Below, piece by piece: positions 53,039 through 62,443 of a stretch of 64,000 nt of DNA. Under the pieces are notes generated by a model, which was not told the origin of the DNA, did not search any database, and was given only the letters and a program-made list of their open reading frames with translations. Source of the stretch: Candidatus Eremiobacteraceae bacterium (GTDB lineage: Bacteria > Vulcanimicrobiota > Vulcanimicrobiia > Eremiobacterales > Eremiobacteraceae); assembly GCA_035295225.1 (NCBI GenBank), contig DATGJI010000058.1, positions 124,001-188,000 on the forward strand. Direction: 5' to 3'. Numbering within the stretch: position 1 is the first letter of the stretch; every line of letters begins with the position of its first letter. The position numbers were made by a program, and so were the translations under genes.

Positions 53039-55386
53039 GGCCGCGCTTCGCGTCGTACGTCGTGCCCATCGTCGCGGCAGTCGCATGCAGCGGTCCGATC
53101 CTCTTCACCCCCGGCATGCCGGCATATCATCACGATTGGAGTCTGCCATTCACGACGGCGGCAGCCGCCGACGGCGCGATCGCGCACCTCTCGACCTGGG
53201 ATCCGGCGGGGCTCGGGCATCCCAACCCGTTCGCGACAGCCAACCCGGTGCCGCTCGTGCTCGCGGGCCTGGCGCTGCTCGTTTCGCCGATTCTTGCGGC
53301 CAAGGCGATGCTGTTGCTTGCATTGGTCATCGCAGGTCTCGGCGCAGCGCGAGCGGCGCGCACAGCATACGACGCCTCCGATCTCGCTGCCGCTGCGGTG
53401 GGTCTCGCGTACGTCGCGTCGCCGTATGTCGTCAACGAACTCGGCGCCGGACACATCACGCTTTGGTTCGGCTATGCGCTGCTGCCGTGGTGTTTCGAAC
53501 GCGCGGTGGCGTATGAAAAAGGCGAACGCGGCGCCGCGTTTGGATTGGCGCTGTGCGCAGCGCTCTCCACAATCGCGCCGCAATTTCTCGTGTATGACGC
53601 TGTCGCGGTGCTCGCCGCATCGTTGGTCACGCGCGCCACGTTCGCCGAATCGACCAAGGCGTTGACCATCGCGTGCGGAGCGGCGCTGCTCGCGCTCGCG
53701 CCGACGCTCTGGGCGTTTGTGCAATCGCACGGCGCGGTCGCTATCGATGTGCCGCCGCCGCTGCAGAGCTGGGAAGATGCGCAATCGGTCAAATTGCCGG
53801 ACGCGCTGCTGCTCGTCCACTACATCGAACCGTACGGGGCGCTCGCATTCGGCTCGTATGCGTGGCTGCCGTGGATTCCGATCGCGGTCGCTGCCGTCGG
53901 GCTCGTCGCATGGCGTTCATGGCCCGCTGCGAAGGGCGTCTTATTGCTCTGTCTCGTCGGGCTCGCATTCGTGACCGGCACGCAAGGTCCACTCGCCGGT
54001 CTATGGCGCGCCGCGTTCGATGCCGTGCCGGCCAGCGCCGCGTTTCGCGAACTCTACTCGGCCGGGACGCTTATCTCGTTTGCGATCGCATGGGGTGCGG
54101 GGCTTTGCGTTCATGCGGCGCGGCGGCAATATGCCGCGATGCTTTTCATCGCCATCGTCGCCGCGACGTTGCCGACGCTGGCCGGCGGCGTCGGCAAAAC
54201 CGTGACAAATGTGGAGATACCGGTTTCGGCGCAGAACACGGAGGCGGCAGTCGCCACGTTGCCGGCGGGGCGCATCGTGCCGCTGCCGCTGCTCACGCCG
54301 ATCCGCGTGCGCGGTGTGGCGGTCGGCGGCGTGGACGCATTCGCGCCATCCGACGACCGGCACCCAAGCATGACGGAGTATTTGGCGAGCTTTCCCGTCA
54401 CGGCACTCGCATCGGCAGGCCAACCAAACGATGACTCGTGGCGAGCATTCGCCGAAGCGCTCGGCGCAAGCGGCGTCGTCGTCCGCGATGACATGGTGAG
54501 TGCTGAAGCCGGTCGGCTTCACTCCACAGCGGCCGGCATCGCGGGCGCTTCCCCGGCTCGCGTCATAGCGCTTACGCCGCAACCGCTTGTCTCGTTCGCC
54601 GCTCAGCTCGCACCGATGCCGTTATCGTTCGATCAAATGAGCGGCGGTGTGTACCTTCAGTCTGCGCTTGGTCCGCTGCCGCCCGACGGCGCCGGTGCGG
54701 CCGCGGTGGAACTGCCGCCGCCGTCTCGCGCGACCGACGACCCGACGCGCAACTGGGTGGACGCGGAACGATGGCGCGCGCGAACGCCGGATCCGTCTGC
54801 AGCGATCGCAGGCGGCGTGTTCACCGAGTCGCAACGGCCGTTGCAGCTGAAGTTGCCGGCAGGCGGCGGCTGGTCGATCCTCACGTCGTCGGTGCAGGCG
54901 TTGACGATCGATGGCGTCAAGAGCACGAAAGCGATCGCGCCGTCGCGCTACCCGCAATGGACGGCGCTTACCGGTCTCTCCGACTACATCGCGGTGCGGC
55001 CGACGGGCGCCACGGTCATCTACCGCCTTGCGCGCGGTGCCTCAAACACCCCGAGCGAAAAGTATCCGGCGATCGCCATCAGCGCAGTGACTCGTCCTTT
55101 GCCGTGGCGCATCGACCTGACGCTGCGCACGCCGGCAAAGGGGCCCGCGCTTCTAATCTTCAGGGATCGCTATGCTCCGGGATGGAGCGTCATCGGCGCC
55201 CGAGCGATGTGGCACGGGATGGCGGACGGATATGCCAACGCGTGGCTCGTGGATGGGCCGCAGACGAAGATCACTCTTTACTATGCTCCGCAAGAACTAT
55301 TCATGTGGCTTTGCGCGACCGTGCTTCTGGGTTACTTTATGCTCGCGCTGTTGACCCTGCGCGCCGCCATCGCAGGACGCAAGTGA
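53035..55386 (+). CDS. Large polytopic membrane protein, possible GT-C glycosyltransferase (YfhO-like), 783 aa
   Basis: The TTG start overlaps the previous stop. N-terminal helix, then a loop with TPGMPAYHHDWSLPFTTA, about ten more helices, an extracytoplasmic domain (about 430-740) and a final helix near residues 755-775. The layout is like YfhO/GT-C-type proteins. The C-terminal IFRDRYAPGWSVIGARAMWHGMADGYANAWLVDGPQTKITLYYAPQ segment matches the YfhO-type end, where a conserved sequence of this kind precedes a last helix. Probably works with the preceding gene in glycan transfer at the membrane. No substrate can be deduced. Confidence 0.72.
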   Translation: MRPRFASYVVPIVAAVACSGPILFTPGMPAYHHDWSLPFTTAAAADGAIAHLSTWDPAGLGHPNPFATANPVPLVLAGLALLVSPILAAKAMLLLALVIAGLGAARAARTAYDASDLAAAAVGLAYVASPYVVNELGAGHITLWFGYALLPWCFERAVAYEKGERGAAFGLALCAALSTIAPQFLVYDAVAVLAASLVTRATFAESTKALTIACGAALLALAPTLWAFVQSHGAVAIDVPPPLQSWEDAQSVKLPDALLLVHYIEPYGALAFGSYAWLPWIPIAVAAVGLVAWRSWPAAKGVLLLCLVGLAFVTGTQGPLAGLWRAAFDAVPASAAFRELYSAGTLISFAIAWGAGLCVHAARRQYAAMLFIAIVAATLPTLAGGVGKTVTNVEIPVSAQNTEAAVATLPAGRIVPLPLLTPIRVRGVAVGGVDAFAPSDDRHPSMTEYLASFPVTALASAGQPNDDSWRAFAEALGASGVVVRDDMVSAEAGRLHSTAAGIAGASPARVIALTPQPLVSFAAQLAPMPLSFDQMSGGVYLQSALGPLPPDGAGAAAVELPPPSRATDDPTRNWVDAERWRARTPDPSAAIAGGVFTESQRPLQLKLPAGGGWSILTSSVQALTIDGVKSTKAIAPSRYPQWTALTGLSDYIAVRPTGATVIYRLARGASNTPSEKYPAIAISAVTRPLPWRIDLTLRTPAKGPALLIFRDRYAPGWSVIGARAMWHGMADGYANAWLVDGPQTKITLYYAPQELFMWLCATVLLGYFMLALLTLRAAIAGRK

Positions 55387-55390
55387 CATC

Positions 55391-56587
55391 GTGAAGGTCG
55401 CACTCGTCGGGGCGTTTCCTCCGCAGCAGAAGGGCGAGGCGTGGTATCTCGGTGAGTACGCGCTTGCGTTGCGCGAAGAGATCGGGCCCGAGTCCATTGT
55501 CGTGGTCTCACAATATACCGACGCGCCTTCGAAAGACTCGTGGCGCGATTTTGCGGTGGATCGCGCGATTCGCGATCGCAGCCTCGGCAGACCGTCGTAT
55601 GCACCGCAGCGCGAACTCGTCGAAGCTGTGCTGCGTCACCGGCCGGACGTCGTCCATGTGACATACGGGCCGAATCAGGATTACGGCGGACGATTGGGCG
55701 AGCCGCTCGTCGAGGCGATCCGTCGGCTCCGCGCCGCTGGAATTCCAACGGTCATCACGTTGCACAGCCTCTGGCTGCCTGAAGACGTCAGATCCTCGCC
55801 GGCCGCGGGGCGCCTTCCGTCATTCCTGCGGCCGCTCGTCGTCGCATACTTCGGCCGGTTTATGCGCCGGCTCAACGCGGCCGCCGCGCGCATCCTCTGC
55901 CTCGCGGCCAACGAGAATTCTCCTATGACGCGCGCGCTCGGCGAAAGCTACCAGCTTAAAGATCTGGGAGAAGAAGTATTCGGCTGCTCGCCGCACTTCG
56001 TGCCTTTGCCGGCTACCGGCGCGCCGAAGATATTCGCATTCGGCTTCGTGCGACCGGATAAAGGCTTTGATGTCTTGCTGCGCGCGTTCGCGCAGTACGT
56101 GCGCGAGGGTGGGCAAGGCGATCTGCTCATCGCCGGAAGGCCGCAAGCAGCGGCGGACGAGTCTTATGCCGACGAGCTCGAGCAACTGGCGCGTGAAGTG
56201 CCCGCAGGCCGCTGTCGCTTCGAGCGGCGTTTTGTTCCCGATGACGAGCTTGAGCGCATGGTCGCCGACTCGAGCCTTGTCGTGCTGCCATATCTGCGCA
56301 ACGTCGGCGCGAGCGGCCCGCTCCACATCGCCATCGCTGCTGGGCGGCCCATCATCGCGACGAGCGCCGGCCACAACGCCGCGCTCCGCTCGGTGATAGA
56401 TCTCGTTGAACCGGGGGACCAAACCGCGATCGTCGCAGCGATGAAAGCCGCGCTCGCATCGCCGGATGCGCTAAGAGAGCGTGTGCAGAAAGTTGTCGAT
56501 TTTGCGAATCGGCGCTCGTGGGCGGCGCTTGCGAAGACGAACGCAGCGATCTACGATGAGCTGCTCGGAATCTTTCGCACGCAATAA
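55391..56587 (+). CDS. GT4-family glycosyltransferase, 398 aa
   Basis: GTG start four bases after the preceding stop, so it is in the same operon. N-terminal VALVGAFPPQQKGEAWYLGEYA and DVVHVTYGPNQDYGG; C-terminal FAFGFVRPDKGFDVLLRAFAQYV, LLIAGRPQA, and VVLPYLRNVGASGPLHIAIAAGRPIIATSAG in place of the usual EX7E block (the first Glu appears missing, with NVGASGP there). It is GT-B-like. The last 37 bases overlap the convergent methyltransferase gene. Confidence 0.82.
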   Translation: MKVALVGAFPPQQKGEAWYLGEYALALREEIGPESIVVVSQYTDAPSKDSWRDFAVDRAIRDRSLGRPSYAPQRELVEAVLRHRPDVVHVTYGPNQDYGGRLGEPLVEAIRRLRAAGIPTVITLHSLWLPEDVRSSPAAGRLPSFLRPLVVAYFGRFMRRLNAAAARILCLAANENSPMTRALGESYQLKDLGEEVFGCSPHFVPLPATGAPKIFAFGFVRPDKGFDVLLRAFAQYVREGGQGDLLIAGRPQAAADESYADELEQLAREVPAGRCRFERRFVPDDELERMVADSSLVVLPYLRNVGASGPLHIAIAAGRPIIATSAGHNAALRSVIDLVEPGDQTAIVAAMKAALASPDALRERVQKVVDFANRRSWAALAKTNAAIYDELLGIFRTQ

Positions 56588-57366
56588 AGGTAGCTACGCC
56601 ACCCCGGTCCGGCATCGTCGGTTTCTTTGAGCGCGACAACCGTGGCCCCAGAAGACCCTACGACCGTCCGGATCCGATCCGGCGACATGCCATGCATCTC
56701 GGCCACGCGACGTGGTAACGACGCCAACGTCACAAACGCCTCGGGAGGGTAGCGTAAGCGGCGATAGACATGCAACAGAGGTCGCGGGGCCCGGAACGCG
56801 AGCGGAGCTATGAATTCAGTCAGGCGCCGTTTAGCGGAGTAGGGTCCGGCGTCAGGCATCTGAAATGCGAGGGTTCCATTCGCTGCGAGCACTCGAAGAA
56901 GCTCCGCGATGTAACGGATGGCCGACTCGGTCTCGAGATGTTGCAACGTTATGTTCGTATAGACAAACGTGAAGGCTCCGGAAGGATACGCAACAAGGTC
57001 GTCAGTTTCGTTGACGGTCCAACGGATATTGTGGTGATCTCGATTGCGATCAACGGCCGCGTCGATCATGGCCGCAGATATGTCTATGCCGTCGCATTGT
57101 TCAAAGCGCTTCGCGAGCGCGCGCGTAAGCCTTCCGATTCCGCAGCCGAAATCCAGCGCTCGTTCGCGGACCGGGTTGATGCCGGCATTGGCCATGAATT
57201 CGAATAGGGCCGTGACCTCAGCTTCACCGGTCGCAAAAAAAGCGGCCTCGTCCCAGCGATTGCCGATTTTGTCTGGCCGCGACAGAATCGTCCACATCGG
57301 GTCCAGCGCAGCAAGGTCATCCCACATCTTCTTTTGCGCGGAGAATCGCGATCCAGCCGAGGTCAC
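56551..57366 (-). CDS. Class I SAM-dependent methyltransferase, 271 aa
   Basis: The Rossmann-fold SAM-binding motif RALDFGCGIGRLTRALAKRF is followed by CDGIDISAAMIDAA and, further on, FTFVYTNITLQHLETESAIRYIAELLRVLAANG. This pattern is common in glycan and lipid methyltransferases. The start is uncertain: I use GTG 57364-57366, just after the stop of the upstream DegT gene; a TTG at 57411 would overlap it. The target is unknown, but position suggests decoration of the glycan made by this cluster. It overlaps the convergent GT4 gene by 37 nt. Confidence 0.85.
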   Translation of the reverse strand: MTSAGSRFSAQKKMWDDLAALDPMWTILSRPDKIGNRWDEAAFFATGEAEVTALFEFMANAGINPVRERALDFGCGIGRLTRALAKRFEQCDGIDISAAMIDAAVDRNRDHHNIRWTVNETDDLVAYPSGAFTFVYTNITLQHLETESAIRYIAELLRVLAANGTLAFQMPDAGPYSAKRRLTEFIAPLAFRAPRPLLHVYRRLRYPPEAFVTLASLPRRVAEMHGMSPDRIRTVVGSSGATVVALKETDDAGPGWRSYLYCVRKIPSSSS

Positions 57367-57370
57367 CGAG

Positions 57371-58609
57371 TTAACCGCCAGATGCCATGCTGCGCCATGT
57401 CTGATCTTCAAGGATTTGCGCCACTCGCAAGACTGCCTCTTCGGTCATTCCGTCATGACACCCGATATAAAAGCCTCGCGCACCCAGGCTCTCCGCAACA
57501 GGGCATCCGTCGATCTCATCTTGCGTCCAGACATTCGCGTATGCCGGCTGTTGCAGTATCGGCAGCATCGGGCGGGTTTCTATTCCGGAACATTCAAGAT
57601 GGGATATCAACGTCCCGACGTCGACATGCGCGGCGACGACGATGGGATACATCATGTACGAATGTTCGGTACCGTCGCGCTCTCTTGGCAATTGAACGAG
57701 TCCTTCCGACTCCAAAGGCGCCAGCGCGGCTGAAAGCCGCGCTGCAGCCGACTGGTGACCTCGTACAATTTCCGGCAGCTCCTCGAGTGCTGCACAGCCC
57801 AATGCGGCCTCCAATTCGGTCGCCCTGTATGAGTAACCGATGTGGTGGTACAGAAACCTGCGAGAAACGACCTCGGCCAACGTGTCGCGATCTTCGACGT
57901 CATCGTCGTCGATGCTCGTGTACGCAGTATCGCGCCCATGGTTGACGAGACTTCGGATAAGCTGCGCAAGCGAAGGATCACTTGTTGTCGCCAAGCCGCC
58001 GACACCGGTCGAGAGATGGTGCGCGGCATATGTCGAAAAGCAGGCCACGTTTCCCCAGGACCCGACGGCACGACCACTCGTCCGTACGAGCACTGCTTCG
58101 GCCGAGTCCTCGATGACCGACAGGTCGTGACGCTCGGCTATAGGCGCGATGCGCGCCATGTCCGCAGGCTGGCCGAACGCATGAACCGGGATGATAGCGC
58201 GCGTTCGCGATGTTATTCGCGCCTCGATCTTTTCCGGATCTAACAGGTAATAGTCCGGATCCACGTCGACCAGGACCGGTTTCAGCCGGTTGTGCAGCGC
58301 CGTGTTGATCGTGGCGACAAATGTCAGCGCCGGAACGAGCACCTCGTCGCCGTCCGTGAGACGGCGCGAAATGCGAATCGCATCAAGGGCGACTTGCAGT
58401 GCGCTTGTGCCGCTATTGCAGAAGATACCGAAATCCGCGCCGTGCATCGCGGAGAACTCTTGCTCGAAGCGACGGCTAAACGGCCCGTACGTCAAGCGGT
58501 TTGAGCGCAGAACTTCTAAAACGTTCGCGATTGCGAGCGGGCTGATCGTGGGGTTGCCGACGCCGATCGTGTGCGCAAGGACCGTTGGAAGGAGTTGTCG
58601 CCTTGGCAT
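57371..58609 (-). CDS. DegT/DnrJ/EryC1-family PLP enzyme with His in place of the catalytic Lys, 412 aa
   Basis: The fold-type-I aminotransferase framework is present: FCNSGTSALQVALDAIRI, GDEVLVPALTFVATINTAL, VDVDPDYYLLDP, IPVHAFGQPADM, VIEDSAEAVLVRTSGRAVGSWG. At the PLP-lysine position the sequence reads FSTYAAHHLSTGVGG, with His197 where most members have Lys. In this family His marks sugar 3-dehydratases such as ColD and RfbH (E1), which cannot form the internal aldimine. This protein is therefore more likely a sugar dehydratase or related PLP enzyme than an aminotransferase. Otherwise the normal length. Followed closely by the methyltransferase. Confidence 0.85.
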   Translation of the reverse strand: MPRRQLLPTVLAHTIGVGNPTISPLAIANVLEVLRSNRLTYGPFSRRFEQEFSAMHGADFGIFCNSGTSALQVALDAIRISRRLTDGDEVLVPALTFVATINTALHNRLKPVLVDVDPDYYLLDPEKIEARITSRTRAIIPVHAFGQPADMARIAPIAERHDLSVIEDSAEAVLVRTSGRAVGSWGNVACFSTYAAHHLSTGVGGLATTSDPSLAQLIRSLVNHGRDTAYTSIDDDDVEDRDTLAEVVSRRFLYHHIGYSYRATELEAALGCAALEELPEIVRGHQSAAARLSAALAPLESEGLVQLPRERDGTEHSYMMYPIVVAAHVDVGTLISHLECSGIETRPMLPILQQPAYANVWTQDEIDGCPVAESLGARGFYIGCHDGMTEEAVLRVAQILEDQTWRSMASGG

Positions 58610-58742
58610 GTCACCGATCCGTTCCGCGTTTCTGGCGCTCTGACGAATGCGGATCTTGGCAGGCTACGCTCAAGCCCGCGGAGGATTCAACCGAAATCGA
58701 CGCTGCGCCTCCGAATACCACCCTCATCAGGAAGGTTGAAGA

Positions 58743-59720
58743 TTGAACGCTCCCGATCTCCGAAGTTTGCGCGGCGCGCGCGCAGTCGTGACCGGCGGCG
58801 CCGGCTTCTTGGGTTCCCATATGGTCGACGCGTTGGTCGACGCCGGAGCCGATGTCATCGCTTTCGATAGCCTCGCGGAGGGCGCGCGCGAGAACGTCAA
58901 CCCGGCCGCGCGTCTGATCGTCGGAGATATCCGCGACGATATCGCATTGCGCGACGCGGTCGCGGGCGCGGACTATCTGCTGCATTTCGGCGCTATCGCG
59001 AGCGTGCCGCGCGCATCGCAGGACCCCGCGTTGTCCTACGACATCAACACCATGGGCACGGTCCACGTTCTCGACGCACTGAGGCGCCACGCTCCCAAAG
59101 CCACGATGGTGCTTGCTTCGTCCGCGTCGGTGTACGGCAACAGCGCGACGCCGATCCGTTTCGAAGAGACGGCCCCGACCATCGCGCCTTCGCCATACGC
59201 TTCGACAAAACTGCTCGCAGAAGCGGCCGTCGACGATTTCACGCGCAACTTCGGCGTGGACGGGCGCGTCGTCCGCTTCACGAACGTCATCGGGCCGCGC
59301 GCACCGCGCTACATCCTTTTCGATCTCTATCGAAAAGTGCGCGCCGCGACCGATCACATCGAGCTGCTGGGGAGCGGCAATCAACAGCGCGATTTCTTGT
59401 ACTGCACGGATGCGGCGGCCGCCGTGCTGGCGGTAATCGCAGTGAATAATCCGCCGCACCGCATCTATAACGTGCCGGGCAAACAGCCAATCACGGTTCG
59501 GGCGTTCGCGGAGCGCGTGGCCGCGATCATGGGCAAGCCGTACCTGCGCATCGAGACGAGCGGCGCGACGTGGCTCGGCGACGTGGACTATCTGCTCGCC
59601 AACGACACGCGGATCCGCGAAGTGATCGGATTGCCGGAGGTCAGCCTCGACGAGGGCATCAAGCGCTTCGTTGCTTGGATGGATGCGCGCATGCCGGCGG
59701 TGGGCGCACAAGGCGCGTGA
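58743..59720 (+). CDS. NAD-dependent sugar epimerase/dehydratase (GalE-like SDR), 325 aa
   Basis: An extended short-chain dehydrogenase: NAD-binding VVTGGAGFLGSHMVDALV, DYLLHFGAIASVPRA, the Ser in LASSASVYGNSA and the YxxxK pair in PYASTKLLAEA, then VVRFTNVIGPR. These are the hallmarks of UDP-glucose 4-epimerase-type enzymes acting on nucleotide sugars. The exact sugar is not clear. The TTG start has AGGAAGG six bases upstream. The stop overlaps the methyltransferase GTG. Confidence 0.88.
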   Translation: MNAPDLRSLRGARAVVTGGAGFLGSHMVDALVDAGADVIAFDSLAEGARENVNPAARLIVGDIRDDIALRDAVAGADYLLHFGAIASVPRASQDPALSYDINTMGTVHVLDALRRHAPKATMVLASSASVYGNSATPIRFEETAPTIAPSPYASTKLLAEAAVDDFTRNFGVDGRVVRFTNVIGPRAPRYILFDLYRKVRAATDHIELLGSGNQQRDFLYCTDAAAAVLAVIAVNNPPHRIYNVPGKQPITVRAFAERVAAIMGKPYLRIETSGATWLGDVDYLLANDTRIREVIGLPEVSLDEGIKRFVAWMDARMPAVGAQGA

Positions 59721-60400
59721 AGACGTTCGAGCGCGACTACTTCGAGAAGACCTCCACCTATGGAAAGTCCGGCGGGTATGCGGGGATGTCGCAAACCGTC
59801 CTTGCGTTCTATCGGGAATACGCTCGGTTGGCGGTGCGCGCGGTGCCGGCGATCGCCATCGGCCGCGGCAAGACGATGCTGGAGGTGGGTTGCGCGCTCG
59901 GCTACGGAATAGCGGTGTTCAAAGACTTCGGCTATGATATCTACGGTACCGACATCTCCGAATACGCCGTGGAGCGTGCGATCGCAGACGGCGGCGAGCC
60001 AAAAAGATTCGCCGTCGCCGACGCACAGGCGCCGAATCCATTTCAGAAACGCTTCGATCTGGTCGTATCGCTGCAAGTCGTGGAGCACTTGCCGGACGAA
60101 GGCGCGGGAGTCAGATGTCTGGCCGACGCGGTGAACGAGGGCGGGCATCTCGTGCTCGCCACGCCGAACCCGGCGTCGGTGAGCTGGTATCGCCGATATC
60201 AGGCGGATCCGACGCACGTCAACGAGCATCCACCCGAACATTGGACCGCGCTGATCGAACGATCAGGTCTTGAGATCGTCAGCGCGGGCACGTACCACGT
60301 CCTGCCCGTTCTGCACAAGTGGCTCGGCTTGCACTACTACGCCGTTCCCCGCTGGCTGGGTTACGACACCCTCATCGTAGCTCGCAGGCCGGCGCCTTGA
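59717..60400 (+). CDS. Class I SAM-dependent methyltransferase, 227 aa
   Basis: GTG start overlapping the epimerase stop (GTGA). SAM-binding TMLEVGCALGYGIAVFKDFGYDIYGTDISEYAV, then FDLVVSLQVVEHLPDEGAGVRCLADAVNEGGHLVLATPNP, typical of methyltransferase type 11/23 enzymes that often sit in glycan clusters. The C-terminal 46 codons (from 60263) lie antisense to the end of the convergent GT4-GT2 fusion gene, a 138-bp overlap. The substrate is unknown. Confidence 0.87.
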   Translation: MKTFERDYFEKTSTYGKSGGYAGMSQTVLAFYREYARLAVRAVPAIAIGRGKTMLEVGCALGYGIAVFKDFGYDIYGTDISEYAVERAIADGGEPKRFAVADAQAPNPFQKRFDLVVSLQVVEHLPDEGAGVRCLADAVNEGGHLVLATPNPASVSWYRRYQADPTHVNEHPPEHWTALIERSGLEIVSAGTYHVLPVLHKWLGLHYYAVPRWLGYDTLIVARRPAP

Positions 60401-62443
60401 CCCCGGACGTTCGACACACAGTCTGAGGACGGTGGCCAGCGATCCGGCGATTTCGCGCGATCCCATCTTCGATGCACCGGTGTGCCGATCCGTGAACGTG
60501 ATCGGCACTTCGATGATGAGCGCGCCCGCGCGCGTCGCCCGGTGTAAGATCTCGACCAACGCGTCGAATCCCTGACTGAACAAACCGGCGCTATCGAGGC
60601 CGTCGTACACCGAACTGCGATAAAGTCGATAGCCCGACGTGCAATCGTGGACGGGTAAGCGCAGTGCTGTCCGGATGAACGCGTTGGCCAATCTGCTGTG
60701 CACCCTGCGCCACAGCGGCCAGCCTTGCGTTTGACCTCCAGACACATAGCGCGACCCGATCACGATATCTGCGCCTTCGTCCGCGCAGGCGAGCATGGCG
60801 CCCAAGCGCGACGGATCGTGGCTCATGTCGGCGTCGATCGAGCCGATCATGCCGTAGCCGAGACGGCGAGCATAGCGAAATCCCGAATGATACGCCGAGC
60901 CCAATCCGAGTTTGGTGCGCCGATGCACCACGTGCACGCGCGAGGTCGCGTGACTGTATGCATCCGCGACTGCGCCGGTACCATCCGGGCTATTGTCGTC
61001 GACGACGACCACGTCGATCCTGTCGCTGGCCGCCAAGATCGCATCCAAGAGCGGCGTGAGATTTGAGAATTCATTATAGGTGGGCAACACGATCATCGCT
61101 CGGTCGACGCTCACGGCCGTGGGCACCGCAGGACCGACGATGCGTTCGTCGGCCGGCGGCGACGGCGCAAGGCCGTGCGCGCGGGAAGCGGCAACGCGTT
61201 CGAGCTCGGTCTCGAAGCGCTCTGAAAGTCGAGGCCACGAATAACTGCCCGCCACGAGAGCGCGCCCGGCAGCGCCTAAGCGTTCGCGTTCGTGCGCGTC
61301 GTCGACGAGGCGCACCACGCTCTCGACGAACAGCGGGTCGTCAAGACCTTCGACGAGCACGACCTGATCGGTCACCGCCTCGCGGACGCCCGGCAGATTC
61401 GTCGCGATCACGGGTTTCGCCATCGCCATATATTCGAAGAGCTTCAGCGGCGACGACGGCCGCGTGGTGCCTGTGTTCGGAAACGGCAGAATCGCGAGGT
61501 CGCAGCCGGCGATGAACTCCGGCATCGCGTCATACGGCTGATAGCCTTCGAATCGGCAATAGCGGTCGAGGTTGCGGGCGCGAAGTTCGGCCTTGAAGCG
61601 CTTGGCCGCCCCTCCATCGCCGACGAAGACAAATTCCGCGCGATCGCCGAGGCGTTCGGCGATCTTCTCGATCGCATCGGCGAGATGGTCGATCCCGGCC
61701 CACGCCTCCAGACGGCCCGTGTACAGAATGCTGTATGGTGCATTGCCGCGTCTCGGCGGTCGGCGCTCCGGCGGGGTGAACAGCTCGACGTCGGCGCCAT
61801 TCGCGATCGTGGTGATCGGCGCGCGCGCGCCGAGATGGCGGATGTATTTCGACAGCTCGTCCGTGATGGAGATGATCGATGAAGCACTGCGCGCGACGAA
61901 TGATTCGATCGTCCGGAGGGCACGTTCGAGACCGCCGCCGTGCTTGGCGCCCGCCGTCTCCAAAGCGAGCGGCGTCCATGCATCTGGATAATCGAGGACG
62001 ATGGGGATCCGACAATATCGTGCGGCCAGCGTGCCGACGACTCCCGTGATGAATGACGGATGACCGACGATGACGACATCCGGTTTTTTCGCGCGCAGGA
62101 TACGGATGGCCTCGATCGTGAGCACCGGAATCGTCAGCGCGTAGGCCAACGGCAAAAGGACGTGATTCGGAAATAGGCTGTGCAATGCGTCGGGCACGAC
62201 GAGATAGGAACCATGTATGTCGCCGACGCGCAGCGGCTTAGCCGGCGGCGAAAAGTTGACGGCGTAGCTCTTGAGCGAGTCCTCGCAGAGACCCGTCATG
62301 CAGCGCAACGGCGGAGTCACGACGATGTCGCAATCCCAACGCTTCAGGTTTTCGACAAGATGGAAGAGCCGCCGGTCGGAGCTCATGTACGGCGGGAAAT
62401 ATTCCGCGAAGACGACCGCTTTGCGTTTGGCGGAATCGGCCAA
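60263..62443 (-). CDS. Bifunctional GT4-GT2 glycosyltransferase fusion, 726 aa
   Basis: I choose TTG 62441-62443: GGAGGA lies six bases upstream and the product begins ADSAKRKAVVFAEYFPPYMSSD. Residues about 1-420 are a GT-B GT4 enzyme (SILYTGRLEAWAGIDHLADAIEKI; LAILPFPNTGTTRPSSPLKLFEYMAMAKPVIATNLPGVREAV). Residues about 445-690 are a GT2 domain like dolichol-/polyprenyl-phosphate mannosyltransferase (MIVLPTYNEFSNLTPLLDAI; VVVDDNSPDGTG; IGSIDADMSHDP; HTGASKMGSREI). The last about 40 residues extend antisense over the methyltransferase gene and match no domain. The two halves may act in one pathway, for example making a polyprenyl-linked sugar and adding it. Confidence 0.85.
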   Translation of the reverse strand: MADSAKRKAVVFAEYFPPYMSSDRRLFHLVENLKRWDCDIVVTPPLRCMTGLCEDSLKSYAVNFSPPAKPLRVGDIHGSYLVVPDALHSLFPNHVLLPLAYALTIPVLTIEAIRILRAKKPDVVIVGHPSFITGVVGTLAARYCRIPIVLDYPDAWTPLALETAGAKHGGGLERALRTIESFVARSASSIISITDELSKYIRHLGARAPITTIANGADVELFTPPERRPPRRGNAPYSILYTGRLEAWAGIDHLADAIEKIAERLGDRAEFVFVGDGGAAKRFKAELRARNLDRYCRFEGYQPYDAMPEFIAGCDLAILPFPNTGTTRPSSPLKLFEYMAMAKPVIATNLPGVREAVTDQVVLVEGLDDPLFVESVVRLVDDAHERERLGAAGRALVAGSYSWPRLSERFETELERVAASRAHGLAPSPPADERIVGPAVPTAVSVDRAMIVLPTYNEFSNLTPLLDAILAASDRIDVVVVDDNSPDGTGAVADAYSHATSRVHVVHRRTKLGLGSAYHSGFRYARRLGYGMIGSIDADMSHDPSRLGAMLACADEGADIVIGSRYVSGGQTQGWPLWRRVHSRLANAFIRTALRLPVHDCTSGYRLYRSSVYDGLDSAGLFSQGFDALVEILHRATRAGALIIEVPITFTDRHTGASKMGSREIAGSLATVLRLCVERPGSRRRPASYDEGVVTQPAGNGVVVQAEPLVQNGQDVVRARADDLKT

